Of a stretch of 64,000 bases of DNA, positions 44,200 through 53,367 are shown piece after piece. The stretch lies in the NCBI RefSeq assembly GCF_034531395.1, contig NZ_JARVCO010000004.1, positions 1-64,000 on the forward strand. Direction: 5' to 3'. The notes under the pieces were generated by a model, which saw nothing but the letters and a program-made list of their open reading frames with translations, did no database searches and was not told where the DNA came from. The stretch's first letter is position 1. Every line of letters begins with the position of its first letter. The position numbers and the translations under genes were made by a program. The DNA comes from Pontiella agarivorans (GTDB taxonomy: Bacteria; Verrucomicrobiota; Kiritimatiellia; Kiritimatiellales; Pontiellaceae).

Positions 44200-44721
44200 T
44201 TATTCAACCAGTTCCGACAACATCCGCTCCACATGCCGTTTCAACTTCACCGGCGGCTTATCCATCAGCACAAAAACGCCCTCGGCATTCATCCGGGCAT
44301 ACGATTTCCACCCGTTGGAAGTCCGCCACGGCATCGTAACATTCTCCAAAGCAAGCCCTGCACACTCCTCACCCAGCCCCAGCTGTCCGCAGGTCCAAAT
44401 GCATTTTTCCTGCGTCATACCGATCCGCTGCACACACTCAAACGCAAAATATTCCGATGCCTGCTCATCCATCACCTTTTTCGGATTCAAATAAGGATTC
44501 CTCGGCGGCGGCAGTCCCGCCGGCTTCATATTTTCATGCGCATACCTGTAAAAACCCCTCATCAACTGAATCGCCCGGTCAATCACTTCCGATTTTTCAA
44601 CCAGCAGATCGGGCTCCATACCCGCCCGTTGAGCAATCACCTCGTAATCCGTCACCCCATCCATTACCGCCTTCAACACACGGTCCGCCTGCACACTCTT
44701 CATAAAATTCATTCTAATCAT
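44200..44721 (-). CDS. Conserved-looking hypothetical protein
   Basis: 173 residues from the ATG at 44721, which has GGAG six bases upstream; a TTG 72 bases earlier lacks a site. The first 60 residues look helical and could form a winged-helix-like unit (RVLKAVMDGVTDYEVIAQRAGM). A middle part contains Cys residues (ECVQRIGM, CIWTCGQLGLGEEC). I do not recognise the family. It is divergent from the DUF2851 gene and its stop lies 120 bases upstream of the wzc-like start, so it probably has a separate promoter. Confidence 0.6.
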   Translation of the reverse strand: MIRMNFMKSVQADRVLKAVMDGVTDYEVIAQRAGMEPDLLVEKSEVIDRAIQLMRGFYRYAHENMKPAGLPPPRNPYLNPKKVMDEQASEYFAFECVQRIGMTQEKCIWTCGQLGLGEECAGLALENVTMPWRTSNGWKSYARMNAEGVFVLMDKPPVKLKRHVERMLSELVE

Positions 44722-44758
44722 CAAAGGCTCCGAATCAACGCTTTTACCATTAAACCCA

Positions 44759-44787
44759 TTGCCAGCTTTATAAGTTTTATTTATTCT
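44759..44787 (+). promoter_or_regulatory. Candidate promoter giving a leaderless DUF2851 transcript
   Basis: TTGCCA (44759-44764, five of six to TTGACA), a 17-base spacer, then TATTCT (44782-44787, four of six to TATAAT). The expected start falls at about 44794, the A of the ATG, and no ribosome site precedes that ATG. A leaderless mRNA would explain both facts. Confidence 0.4.
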
Positions 44788-44793
44788 GCGCAA

Positions 44794-46179
44794 ATGAGTC
44801 TAAGCCTCCAGACATTGGAAACCGTATTCCCCCGGTCGGCACTTTACCGAAACGGGAATACCGCCGATGCCGTACACGAATCCTCCCTTCCCTTCGGCCG
44901 CTTTCCCTGGCGCGAACGCCACCTCCAATGCCTCTGGGCCGACTCCCGGAACCGCCCCGCCAAACTCACAACCTCCGATGGTGAGCCGGTTACCATCGAA
45001 CACCCCGGCCACTGGAATCTCGAACCCGGTCCCGACTTTCTCAACGCGGTCCTGCTCATCGGCCAGGAAAAACGCCGCATCACCGGTGACCTCGAAATTC
45101 ACATCCACCCCAACGGCTGGAAACAGCACGGCCACGCCCACGATCCAAATTTCGATCAGGTCCGCTTCCACATCGTCTACTTCCAGGGCCTGGAAATTCC
45201 CGGCCTTATCCAGATTCCCCTACAGGAAACCCTCGCCGCCAACCCACACTTCTCCTTCGAAAACATCGACACCGCCGCCTTCCCCTACTCCATTCCCGCC
45301 GGCGACTTCCCCCTGCACGGCATCGACCCCGACCGGAAAACCGAATTTCTCGAAGCCGCCGGCGAAGAACGCCTCCTACTCAAAGCCGAACGCCTCGCTC
45401 TCGCCATGCAATCCCGCGATCCCGAACAGGTCCTCTGGGAAGAACTCATGGCCAGCCTCGGCTATAAAAACAACAAAGCCCCTTTCCGCAAACTCGCCGC
45501 CCTCCTGCCTCCCGCCCGTCTGCAATCCCTCGCCGAAACCCCCGACCAGGCCTATGCCCTGCTCCTCGGACTCTCCGGCCTCCTGCCCAAAAACCCCGAC
45601 CCGCAATGGACCCCCGCTTCCAGAACCTTCATACGCTCCGTCTGGGATTTCTGGTGGAAACAAGCCGACGAACTTCATGAACGCACCCTGAATAAATCCG
45701 ACTGGACCCTCGCCGGTATCCGCCCCGCCAACCATCCCGTCAGAAGATTAATGGCCGCCGCCCACTACGCATTTAACATCGCTGACTTTAAAGACAATTT
45801 TAAAAAACTGACTCCGTCAGCCTCCAACCATTGGAACACCCACATCAGCTGGAAAACCCCATGCAAACCCACCGCACTCGTCGGCCAGGCCCGCGCCAAC
45901 GCCATCATCACGAATATTCTCATCCCTTTCCGGGCCGCCACGGAAAATTCCTTCGACCTCAATCAACTCCCGCCCGAACCCGGCAACAGCATCATCCGCC
46001 AAACCGCCTACACCCTCTTCGGCCCCGACCACACCGCAAAAGTCTATAAGTCCGCCCTCGCCCGCCAGGGCCTCATCCAGATCTTCCACGATTACATAAT
46101 CACCCACCGCCTTGATGAACTGAAAATGCTGTTTAGAGAAACGCAGCCCTCCATGCCTGATCAACCGCAGGGAGAATGA
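44794..46179 (+). CDS. DUF2851 family protein
   Basis: 461 residues from the ATG at 44794. A longer upstream in-frame extension reads antisense to the neighbouring gene and is not credible. Motifs include PFGRFPWRERHLQCLW, HPGHWNLEPGPDFLNAVL and GDLEIHIHPNGWKQHGH, the conserved N-terminal block of DUF2851. That block carries an E/D/H-rich nuclease-like look (GPDF ... GDLEIH), but the family is uncharacterised. Very GC-rich: one sampled 60-base line has 39 G+C. The gene is convergent with the U32 gene. No function is assigned. Confidence 0.85.
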   Translation: MSLSLQTLETVFPRSALYRNGNTADAVHESSLPFGRFPWRERHLQCLWADSRNRPAKLTTSDGEPVTIEHPGHWNLEPGPDFLNAVLLIGQEKRRITGDLEIHIHPNGWKQHGHAHDPNFDQVRFHIVYFQGLEIPGLIQIPLQETLAANPHFSFENIDTAAFPYSIPAGDFPLHGIDPDRKTEFLEAAGEERLLLKAERLALAMQSRDPEQVLWEELMASLGYKNNKAPFRKLAALLPPARLQSLAETPDQAYALLLGLSGLLPKNPDPQWTPASRTFIRSVWDFWWKQADELHERTLNKSDWTLAGIRPANHPVRRLMAAAHYAFNIADFKDNFKKLTPSASNHWNTHISWKTPCKPTALVGQARANAIITNILIPFRAATENSFDLNQLPPEPGNSIIRQTAYTLFGPDHTAKVYKSALARQGLIQIFHDYIITHRLDELKMLFRETQPSMPDQPQGE

Positions 46180-46215
46180 CCCCCTCAGCTTTCAATACCT
46201 TAAGCTCCGCTGAGC

Positions 46216-47469
46216 TCAAGCCACAACCGGCTGCAACAGAAAGACCTTATCATTGCGGCGGACTTTTTCAGGAACCCTGAACGTCACCATGTCATTTTTC
46301 ACAGCACGGTCCGCCGGCTTTCCATCGACGCGCAGCTCATTCAAATTAAACTGCACAGCCCCGGTGGTGGGTCCTTCGATCAGAATTTCACACCCCGGCT
46401 TCAGCTCGTGCTGCCAAAGCCTGAATTCCGCAATGCCGATTTTCGCAAAGTAATTGGTGACCAGCCCCTGCTCAACGCGCTTGTGCGTCGCCTGCGAATG
46501 GCCGCTCGCCGCCCACTCGCCCATTTTTTCACCGCAATAATAGCCGCCGTCCCAGAAGCCGCGATTGAACACCTCGGCCAGACCTGCTTCCAAAGGTTGG
46601 AAATGTTCGGGCTCAAACGTTCCGTCTTCGACCGCATCCAGACCGCGGCGGTACGCCTTGGTCACTGTGCTCACATACTGCGCCGTACGCGCACGCCCTT
46701 CCAGCTTGAACACCGTCACGCCGGCCTCCGCCAGTTTGTCGAGATGCGGCAGGGTGCACAGGTCCTTCGGCGACATAATATATCGGTTCTGCACTTCCAG
46801 CTCATCGCCCGTATCCACATCCACCAGCCGGTAGGCCCGCCGGCAGTTCTGAAAACAGGAGCCGCGGTTGGCCGATTGGTTGTAGCAGCCCAGACTCATA
46901 TAACACTTGCCGGAAATCGCCACGCACAGCGCCCCGTGCGCAAACAGCTCAAGCTGTACCGGCTCGCCGCCGGGCCCGCGGACATCATCCTTGATAATCC
47001 CGTTCCGGATCGCCGCAATCTGCGCAAGCGTCAGTTCACGCGCCAGCACCATCACGTCGGCATAGCGTGCAAAAAACTTCACCGCACCGATATTCGAAAT
47101 ATTCGCCTGCACCGAAATATGAACTTCCAGCCCGATCGAATGCGCATACTCAATGGCCGATATATCGGACGCGATAATCGCCGACAGGTTCGCCGCTTTC
47201 GCCGCGTCGCAGAGGGTCCGCATGATCTCAAGCTCTTCGTCATAAACGATCACATTCAGCGCGAGGTACGACTTCACTCCGCACCACCGGCAGATGCGCG
47301 CGATACGCCTGAGATCGTCCAGCGTGAACGGGCTCGCCGCGCGCGAACGCATATTAAGCTGGTCCACCCCGAAATAGACCGAGTCCGCCCCGCCGCGGAT
47401 CGCCGCCGCCAGCGAAGCATACGACCCCGCCGGCGCCATCAGTTCAAATCTGGAATTCTTTTTATTCAT
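46216..47469 (-). CDS. U32 family peptidase-like protein (TrhP/YegQ type)
   Basis: 417 residues. The N-terminus ELMAPAGSYASLAAAIRGGAD and the exact U32 signature ELFAHGALCVAISGKCYMS (about residues 173-191, with its two Cys) are present, followed by further Cys in SLGCYNQSANRGSCFQNCRR that would complete a metal or Fe-S site. Members such as TrhP and RlhA hydroxylate RNA bases rather than cut protein. A role in tRNA or rRNA modification is therefore likelier than collagenase activity, which is the old family name. Single gene, convergent with DUF2851 and divergent from EF-G-2. Confidence 0.88.
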   Translation of the reverse strand: MNKKNSRFELMAPAGSYASLAAAIRGGADSVYFGVDQLNMRSRAASPFTLDDLRRIARICRWCGVKSYLALNVIVYDEELEIMRTLCDAAKAANLSAIIASDISAIEYAHSIGLEVHISVQANISNIGAVKFFARYADVMVLARELTLAQIAAIRNGIIKDDVRGPGGEPVQLELFAHGALCVAISGKCYMSLGCYNQSANRGSCFQNCRRAYRLVDVDTGDELEVQNRYIMSPKDLCTLPHLDKLAEAGVTVFKLEGRARTAQYVSTVTKAYRRGLDAVEDGTFEPEHFQPLEAGLAEVFNRGFWDGGYYCGEKMGEWAASGHSQATHKRVEQGLVTNYFAKIGIAEFRLWQHELKPGCEILIEGPTTGAVQFNLNELRVDGKPADRAVKNDMVTFRVPEKVRRNDKVFLLQPVVA

Positions 47470-47600
47470 GGGCGGGACACCATAGAAGCTGCCCGCGTTT
47501 CATTGCAACTCATCTGAACATTGAAAAGGCATCAGGTCATACGGGATTTGATTTGATTAAAATGTACACTTCGGTATTTTTTGAAGCATCCCGCTTCAGA

Positions 47601-47616
47601 AGCCGCGGGGGCGGCT
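47601..47616 (+). promoter_or_regulatory. GC-rich hairpin in the EF-G-2 leader
   Basis: AGCCGC-GGGG-GCGGCT is a perfect six-base stem with a four-base loop, about 40 bases before the EF-G-2 ATG. It is followed by purine-rich sequence rather than a T-run, so it is not a terminator. It may affect translation of the leader. Confidence 0.3.
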
Positions 47617-47655
47617 AGGAGGACCGGGGAGGCAAACACCAACCGGAGAGGAAAT

Positions 47656-49689
47656 ATGAAAAATATTCCCATTGATAACGTCCGCAACTTCGCTCTAATG
47701 GGCCACACGGGTAGCGGGAAAACCTCACTGATCGACAGCATCCTGTTCAAGCTCGGTCAGGTTGATCGGGTGGGTTCTCCGGAAAACGGTACCAGTGTGG
47801 CAGATTGGACCGAGGAAGAAAAAACACATGGTATGACCATCTGGGCCAAACCCTTCGATGGCGTCTACACCGCAGCATCCCGAAAAATCCGCCGGCTCGT
47901 CATGATCGACACGCCCGGCTTTGCCGACTTTATCGGCCATAAAATCTGCGCCGCCGAAATTACTGATGCGGCACTCATCACCATCGATGCCGCCGCCGGC
48001 ATCCAGGTCGGCACACAGCGCGCATGGAAATCTGCAGAAAAACGAAACCTGCCCCGCGGCATTGCCATTACCTGCCTCGATAAAGACGACACCAGTTTTG
48101 ATGATATGCTGATGGAAATCAAAGAGCGCTGGGGCGATGAGCGCTGCATTCCGATGGTGCTGCCCACGTCCGACGGCAAAGCCGTTGATATTCTCAACAC
48201 CCCGTTCAGCGAAATCCCCGACGAACTCAAAGAACGCGTAAAATCGATTAAAGACCACCTCATCGAACTCGCCGCCGAAACCGACGATGCTCTCATCGAA
48301 AAATATTTCAACGGCGAAGAACTCAGTGCCGACGAATTTTCCGAAGGTCTGCGCAAATCCGTTCACGACGCGCATCTTATTCCGGTATTCGCCACTTCCG
48401 TTAAAGCCGATATGGGCGTAAAGGAAACCATGGATTCCATCAGCCGCCTCTTCCCCTCCCCGCACGACTATCCCGTCAGCTGTGCCGAGGGCAATGAAAT
48501 TTCGGCCGACGAAGACCAGCCCTTCTCCGCCCAGATCTGGCGTTGCTTCAACGATCCATTCGTGGGTCAGATGACCTTCATCCGCATCTATTCCGGTGTG
48601 CTGAAACCCGGCATGGAAGTCTACAATCCCGTTAAAGATCAGAAGGAAAAAATCAGCGCCATTCTGTACGTCGACGGCAAAAAAACAACCGAAGCGCAGG
48701 AGGCCAAGGCCGGCGATATTGTAGCCCTCACCAAATTGAAGAACACCTTTCTCAATGATTCCCTCTGTGCAGTTGGCTCCAGTATTAAATTCGAACCGAT
48801 TGTCTTCCCCTCGCCTGTCACCGCCTACGCAGTGGAACCGAAAAACAAAGCCGACGCCGACAAAATCGGCCAGGCCCTGCACCGTGCGACCGACGAAGAT
48901 CCCTCCATCCGTCTCGAGCATAATACCGAAACGCACGAACTGGTACTCTGGGGTATGGGCGATATGCATCTTGAGGTCACGCTCGAGCACATTAAAAACC
49001 GTTCCAATGTGGACATGACGCACCACACCCCGAAAGTCGCCTATAAGGAAACCATTACGGGTTCCGGCGAGGGCCATTACAAACACAAGAAACAGTCCGG
49101 CGGCCGCGGCCAGTATGGAGAATGCTATATCCGCATCCGCCCTAAATCCGAAGAGGAGCCCAAATGGTTTCTCAATAAAATCGTCGGCGGTGCCATCCCC
49201 GGCGGTTTTATTCCCGCCTGCGAAAAAGGCTTTGTGGAAGGTCTCCAAAACGGCCCGCTGGTTGGTTCAAAAGTGATTAATGTACAGGTCGAACTCTACG
49301 ACGGCTCCTACCACGACGTCGATTCCTCCGAAGTCGCATTTAAAATTGCCGGCTCAAAAGCGTTACACGAAGCGATTGAAAAATCATCGCCGGTTCTGCT
49401 AGAACCGATCATGACCGTAAAAGTAGTTGTGCCCGATCAATTCATGGGTGACATCTCAGGACTTTTGAACACGAAACGCGGCCGTATTCTCGGAATGGGT
49501 CCCGAGGACGGATTGCAGGTCATCAATGCAGATGTCCCGCAGGCTGAAATGTTCAGATTCTGCTCGGAACTCCGCTCGCTTACGAGCGGACAGGGCTCGT
49601 TCGAAATGGACTTCGCCCGCTACGAGCAGGTACCGGCTCACTTGGCCTCGAAAGTCATCAGTGACGCAAAGGCCGCCAAAGAGGAGTGA
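47656..49689 (+). CDS. EF-G-2-type translation factor with altered GTPase motifs
   Basis: 677 residues from the ATG at 47656, behind GAGAGGA; the upstream extension is rejected. The full EF-G domain order is present and resembles Thermus EF-G-2: G1 GHTGSGKT (about 16), G2 around THGMTIW, domain II from about 300, domain IV near GSGEGHYKHKKQSGGRGQYGE, domain V to the end. Two key sites deviate from canonical EF-G. G3 reads DTPGFADF, so the catalytic His of DTPGHVDF is Phe. G4 reads TCLD where NKxD is expected, losing the Asn and Lys that read guanine. It may be a slow or regulatory GTPase acting on ribosomes, not the housekeeping EF-G. Confidence 0.9.
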   Translation: MKNIPIDNVRNFALMGHTGSGKTSLIDSILFKLGQVDRVGSPENGTSVADWTEEEKTHGMTIWAKPFDGVYTAASRKIRRLVMIDTPGFADFIGHKICAAEITDAALITIDAAAGIQVGTQRAWKSAEKRNLPRGIAITCLDKDDTSFDDMLMEIKERWGDERCIPMVLPTSDGKAVDILNTPFSEIPDELKERVKSIKDHLIELAAETDDALIEKYFNGEELSADEFSEGLRKSVHDAHLIPVFATSVKADMGVKETMDSISRLFPSPHDYPVSCAEGNEISADEDQPFSAQIWRCFNDPFVGQMTFIRIYSGVLKPGMEVYNPVKDQKEKISAILYVDGKKTTEAQEAKAGDIVALTKLKNTFLNDSLCAVGSSIKFEPIVFPSPVTAYAVEPKNKADADKIGQALHRATDEDPSIRLEHNTETHELVLWGMGDMHLEVTLEHIKNRSNVDMTHHTPKVAYKETITGSGEGHYKHKKQSGGRGQYGECYIRIRPKSEEEPKWFLNKIVGGAIPGGFIPACEKGFVEGLQNGPLVGSKVINVQVELYDGSYHDVDSSEVAFKIAGSKALHEAIEKSSPVLLEPIMTVKVVVPDQFMGDISGLLNTKRGRILGMGPEDGLQVINADVPQAEMFRFCSELRSLTSGQGSFEMDFARYEQVPAHLASKVISDAKAAKEE

Positions 49690-49762
49690 GTTTGGAAAGA
49701 GGAGAAAGAGAAGAAAAAGTAAAAGAGGAAAACTGAAACAAACGTTCCGAATGGAACACCCC

Positions 49763-49799
49763 GCGGGCGCCCCGGATTATCCGGGGCGCCCGCCTTTTT
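49763..49799 (+). terminator. Rho-independent terminator of the EF-G-2 gene
   Basis: A 14-base GC-rich stem (49763-49776 with 49780-49793) and a three-base loop, followed by CTTTTTG. It lies 74 bases after the EF-G-2 stop. Confidence 0.9.
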
Positions 49800-49867
49800 G
49801 CCGCATTGCAAATTCCCAATGTATGGAATCCGGCAACAGGCCACTCTCGGAACGACATATGAACGCG

Positions 49868-52345
49868 TTACGGCAGGACGAATACCGTTTCGTAATGCGG
49901 CATACTGTTGTTCTTCCAGTCCGTTTCCTGCGATGGATTATTCCACCACAGCGGCTGCACATGAGAGGAACTCCAGCTTGCACCTTCAGAAACCAGATTG
50001 CTGAGCACCGCGGAATTGGCTCCACTGACATCGACGGTTTCGCTGATATCACTGGCTACGTCATAAAGGGCCCAACTGCTGTTACCGATCCTGAGCGCTT
50101 TCCATTGATCCTGCCGGATACCGACACTGGCGGCCGTTGTACTATAGGTTACCGTATAAATCGGCTCGCCGGGCCGGGAATGTTCAGCCGCCATCAGCGT
50201 ATCCCACAGATCTTTCCCCGCCACCTCCTGACCCACGGGAATCTCCGTTCCCGCAAGACGGGCAAAGGTGGGATAAAAATCCAGCGCCGTTACCGGATAA
50301 TCATACGTCACACCGGAAGGAATCATATTCGGCCAATGCATAAACATCGGCACGCGAAACCCGCCCTCGGTTACGTCACCTTTCCGACCGCGCAGTACGC
50401 CGTTATCGCCCCAGCCGCCAACCTCGTCCGAACGGCCTCCGTTATCACTGAGAAAAATAATCAGCGTATTCTCATACTGCCCGGTATCCTTCAACGCCTG
50501 TACCAGCTGCCCGACACCGCGGTCCATGCCTCGGATCAGCCCGAGCAGATTTCTTCTATAGCGATCCGGCACGTCGGCAAAAACCGCAAGATCTTCCGCT
50601 TTGGCCTGATCACGATCATTGCGTCCATCCACCATAATGGAGTGCGGTGCATTATAGGACATGAACAGAAAGAAAGGATCCGCCGTAGCAACCGCCTGTT
50701 CGATAAAATCAATCCCCTTATCGGTCAGCACATCGGTAATGTGATCCTCCGATCCAAGTGAAGTGTCCGCCACTCCGTTATACTGAGGATAACGCAGGTA
50801 ATCCCAGCCACTGGCCTGGTAGGGGCCCCAATAGAGAATACCGCCTCCGAGAAAACCGTAGAACGCATCAAATCCGCGATTGTTCGGGTGAAATTCGGGT
50901 TCCTGACCGAGGTGCCATTTTCCCATCAGTCCGGTGTAATAGCCCGCATCCTGCAACATACTGCTGAGCAGCACCTCATTCGTGCTGATACCCTGGGTGG
51001 TGTAATTACCGGAACTGTCATCCGGCAGATTGAACGGTCCGCCAAAATCATGTGGATAGCGACCGGAAAGGAGGCCCATGCGGCTCGGCCCGCAAAACGG
51101 ATGCACGACATACGCCGACGTGAAGATGGTGCCGTTATCAGCCAGTCGATCAAGTTCGGGTGTGGAAACCTGTGCCGTCCCATTATAGGCATTGTTTTGA
51201 TTCGGCCCCGAATAGGGATGGTTGAAACCGACATCCGCATAGCCTAGATCATCGGCCAGAATGAGCAGTATATTCGGTCTCGATGATGGCGGAAACACCC
51301 GGTTCCGGAAAAAGCCCCCTTCTTCCATCCCGCCGTTTTTCTGATAGACCACTTGATTATAGTTCGGTGTATCGGAAGATTCACGGTTGGTCGCCGCCCA
51401 GATCCGCTGCCATTTCCCGGTTATCAGATTATCGGTCCATTCCGCGGTGTAGTGGATACCTGTATTCGTACCGGCAACTTCCAGACTGAAAAAATCCACA
51501 GCGGCATGACTTACCGCGAGCTCGGGAAGCTGCCCCGCATCCGCCGGATTAGTCGGATTTCCTCCGTGCGCAAACTCCATACGGTCCGAAACCCCGTCCT
51601 TATCAGCATCCGCAAGGTAATACCCGCTCAGCCCATACTGCTCAACATATACATCCCAATCGGTTTTCCCTGCTTCGATTGGAGGATTCGCAACCCCGCC
51701 TTCAACGGTTAGCATTATATTTTCCACCCGGGGATTTCCTGTGCCCGACCCGTCATCCACAAACACCAAGGCAAGATACACGGTTTTCCCGATATCCGCC
51801 GCAGTGCTGGTATAAAGAGCACTGTTCGTATGATAAGTCCACTGGCCGTTCAACGCCCGGTTTATGGAATAATCATCCGTTTCACCAATCTGCGTCATGC
51901 TCCCCGAAGTCAGCGAAGCGTCCACCGGCGCATCCGTGGTAAACAGATAGGCCCGCAGAAAATCATTGCCGCTTTCCCAGTTCGATTCTCCGCCGCCGGC
52001 ACCGAACTGATACGACAGCGAAAACGTCTCACCTGCAGCCGCAATCGTGTACCCCATATCATTCACCGTCAGCCGATTATGAAAGGTATAGGCTCCGCCC
52101 GATGAAGAGTCGTCACTGCCGATCATCCCCGACGTAAAAACAAAATTCCAGGATTCATCGCCCGCCGCATGATGCCAATGCGGCGTTTCTGCATAGGTCA
52201 GTGTAATCCCGGAACCGGCCGACGCACCGTTACCGTTGAAATTTCCATTACCCCGCGTTCCACCGATAATCGTAGTTTGGGCCCATGAAGCACTGCCGGC
52301 CAACATAGCCAGACCGACCCCGGATAACTTTATAAAATCAAGCAT
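49868..52345 (-). CDS. Secreted S1 sulfatase with N-terminal accessory domains
   Basis: 825 residues from the ATG at 52345, directly behind AGGAGG; a start 39 bases earlier is less likely. A signal peptide (about 1-22) precedes a beta-rich domain of about 190 residues, then a calcium-type DADKDGVSD and GGNPTN module (about 235-345), then the sulfatase domain from about 350 (NILLILADDLGYADVG). The formylglycine site is CGPSR in VHPFCGPSRMGLLSGR. GKWHLG, NAPHS and LSDNGG supply the other metal and substrate residues. It should desulfate an extracellular glycan. Activation needs a formylglycine-generating or anSME enzyme not found in this window; the SUMF1-like domain at bases 1-3902 lacks its catalytic Cys. 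Confidence 0.92.
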   Translation of the reverse strand: MLDFIKLSGVGLAMLAGSASWAQTTIIGGTRGNGNFNGNGASAGSGITLTYAETPHWHHAAGDESWNFVFTSGMIGSDDSSSGGAYTFHNRLTVNDMGYTIAAAGETFSLSYQFGAGGGESNWESGNDFLRAYLFTTDAPVDASLTSGSMTQIGETDDYSINRALNGQWTYHTNSALYTSTAADIGKTVYLALVFVDDGSGTGNPRVENIMLTVEGGVANPPIEAGKTDWDVYVEQYGLSGYYLADADKDGVSDRMEFAHGGNPTNPADAGQLPELAVSHAAVDFFSLEVAGTNTGIHYTAEWTDNLITGKWQRIWAATNRESSDTPNYNQVVYQKNGGMEEGGFFRNRVFPPSSRPNILLILADDLGYADVGFNHPYSGPNQNNAYNGTAQVSTPELDRLADNGTIFTSAYVVHPFCGPSRMGLLSGRYPHDFGGPFNLPDDSSGNYTTQGISTNEVLLSSMLQDAGYYTGLMGKWHLGQEPEFHPNNRGFDAFYGFLGGGILYWGPYQASGWDYLRYPQYNGVADTSLGSEDHITDVLTDKGIDFIEQAVATADPFFLFMSYNAPHSIMVDGRNDRDQAKAEDLAVFADVPDRYRRNLLGLIRGMDRGVGQLVQALKDTGQYENTLIIFLSDNGGRSDEVGGWGDNGVLRGRKGDVTEGGFRVPMFMHWPNMIPSGVTYDYPVTALDFYPTFARLAGTEIPVGQEVAGKDLWDTLMAAEHSRPGEPIYTVTYSTTAASVGIRQDQWKALRIGNSSWALYDVASDISETVDVSGANSAVLSNLVSEGASWSSSHVQPLWWNNPSQETDWKNNSMPHYETVFVLP

Positions 52346-52474
52346 TCCCTCCTCCTTTTTCTCGGGCTTCGCTCTATCTGACACCGCCCAATTTCACATA
52401 TCAACACACATCCGATAACCGAGATTTTTGTAATTCATGTATCACCCATTACACTCCTCGCAGAACTCCTGTGC

Positions 52475-52516
52475 AAAAAAAACTTCCAACCATCGGATTT
52501 CTCCAATGGCTGGAAG
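52475..52516 (-). terminator. Terminator after the SHD1-like/TonB-like operon
   Basis: Arms CTTCCAACCAT (52483-52493) and ATGGCTGGAAG (52506-52516) pair with one mismatch. On the minus strand the hairpin is followed by eight T. It contains two copies of the TCCA-N5-TGGA element described in the findings. Confidence 0.8.
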
Positions 52517-52577
52517 CTGTTGCTGAGATGAGAATGTCTACCCGTCCGGAATCGCGGTCTCCCGCTGGATAAAACCT

Positions 52578-53348
52578 CTATTTGAACAACCAGGGATTGC
52601 CCCTATCAATGACCTCTTTCGGCCGTGAGGCCGCCACACGCACCCCTTCGTCATTGAACCGGTTCGGGTAGTGAAGCTTTTTTATATTTTCAATGTGGGC
52701 GAAAAATATTTTTTTCGACGCTTCGTACTGAATGATTTCTCCGCGCTCATCTCTTAAAATAACTACATACCCCTCATACTCAGTCCCGCGGAGTGAAGCC
52801 TGATCGGTGAGCGCCTTGGTTTGAGTCCGTACCGGATCATCGGCCCGAAAGGAATAGATGCCCTGATTTTCTTTGGTCGGCGTAAAACTGCTTTTTTCCT
52901 TACTCAGAAAAACATAATGATCGCCGCCGACTTCTTTTCCCATAGCATAGTATTCAATGAAAATTTGATGTCCGTAGTCAAATTTTGCGTCTTTCTGTTT
53001 CACCCTCACTCCAAAGGTCCAGTCAAAACTGCGACTGGGAAATACCAGATCCACAAATGGAGTCGGAGGCGGTTCGGGAACTTTTTCACTGATACGGATA
53101 AATTCGATATCAAACTCCGGCGGTTGCTCCAGCTGGATATACGCTCTGTCTTCTTCGGACAACCCGCTCAAAGGAACTTTAGCCTGTTTCCCTTTTGCTG
53201 TTTTTAAAACAATCGTAGGTCCAAGACGGTGAACATATTCCGCTTCAAAGGTCTTTCCCTCCGATGTGGTCCACATACGGACCTCCGCATAAACAGAACC
53301 GGAAAACAGCGCAGCACTCAGAACCAATAATGTACGTTTATATTTCAT
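52578..53348 (-). CDS. Secreted SHD1-like domain protein
   Basis: 256 residues from the ATG at 53348; signal peptide at about 1-21. The next 50 residues (MWTTSEGKTFEAEYV ... KVPLSGLSEEDRAYI) are the SHD1-like domain common in secreted proteins of Planctomycetes, Verrucomicrobia and Kiritimatiellota. The remaining 180 residues form a beta-rich unknown part. It lies 19 bases downstream of the TonB-like gene and shares its terminator, so the two are probably one operon. Function unknown. Confidence 0.72.
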   Translation of the reverse strand: MKYKRTLLVLSAALFSGSVYAEVRMWTTSEGKTFEAEYVHRLGPTIVLKTAKGKQAKVPLSGLSEEDRAYIQLEQPPEFDIEFIRISEKVPEPPPTPFVDLVFPSRSFDWTFGVRVKQKDAKFDYGHQIFIEYYAMGKEVGGDHYVFLSKEKSSFTPTKENQGIYSFRADDPVRTQTKALTDQASLRGTEYEGYVVILRDERGEIIQYEASKKIFFAHIENIKKLHYPNRFNDEGVRVAASRPKEVIDRGNPWLFK

Positions 53349-53367
53349 CACGAATGCACCCTATCGA

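Noticed and set aside
44233-44793. 187-codon N-terminal extension of the DUF2851 frame
   Set aside because: It is antisense to the 44200-44721 gene, His/Arg-rich and unlike the family, whose N-terminus starts at the ATG at 44794.
47725-49248. 507-codon open frame antisense to the EF-G-2 gene
   Set aside because: Shadow frame: the plus strand encodes a full EF-G-2 with conserved motifs, while the antisense product is low-complexity with no domain or ribosome site.
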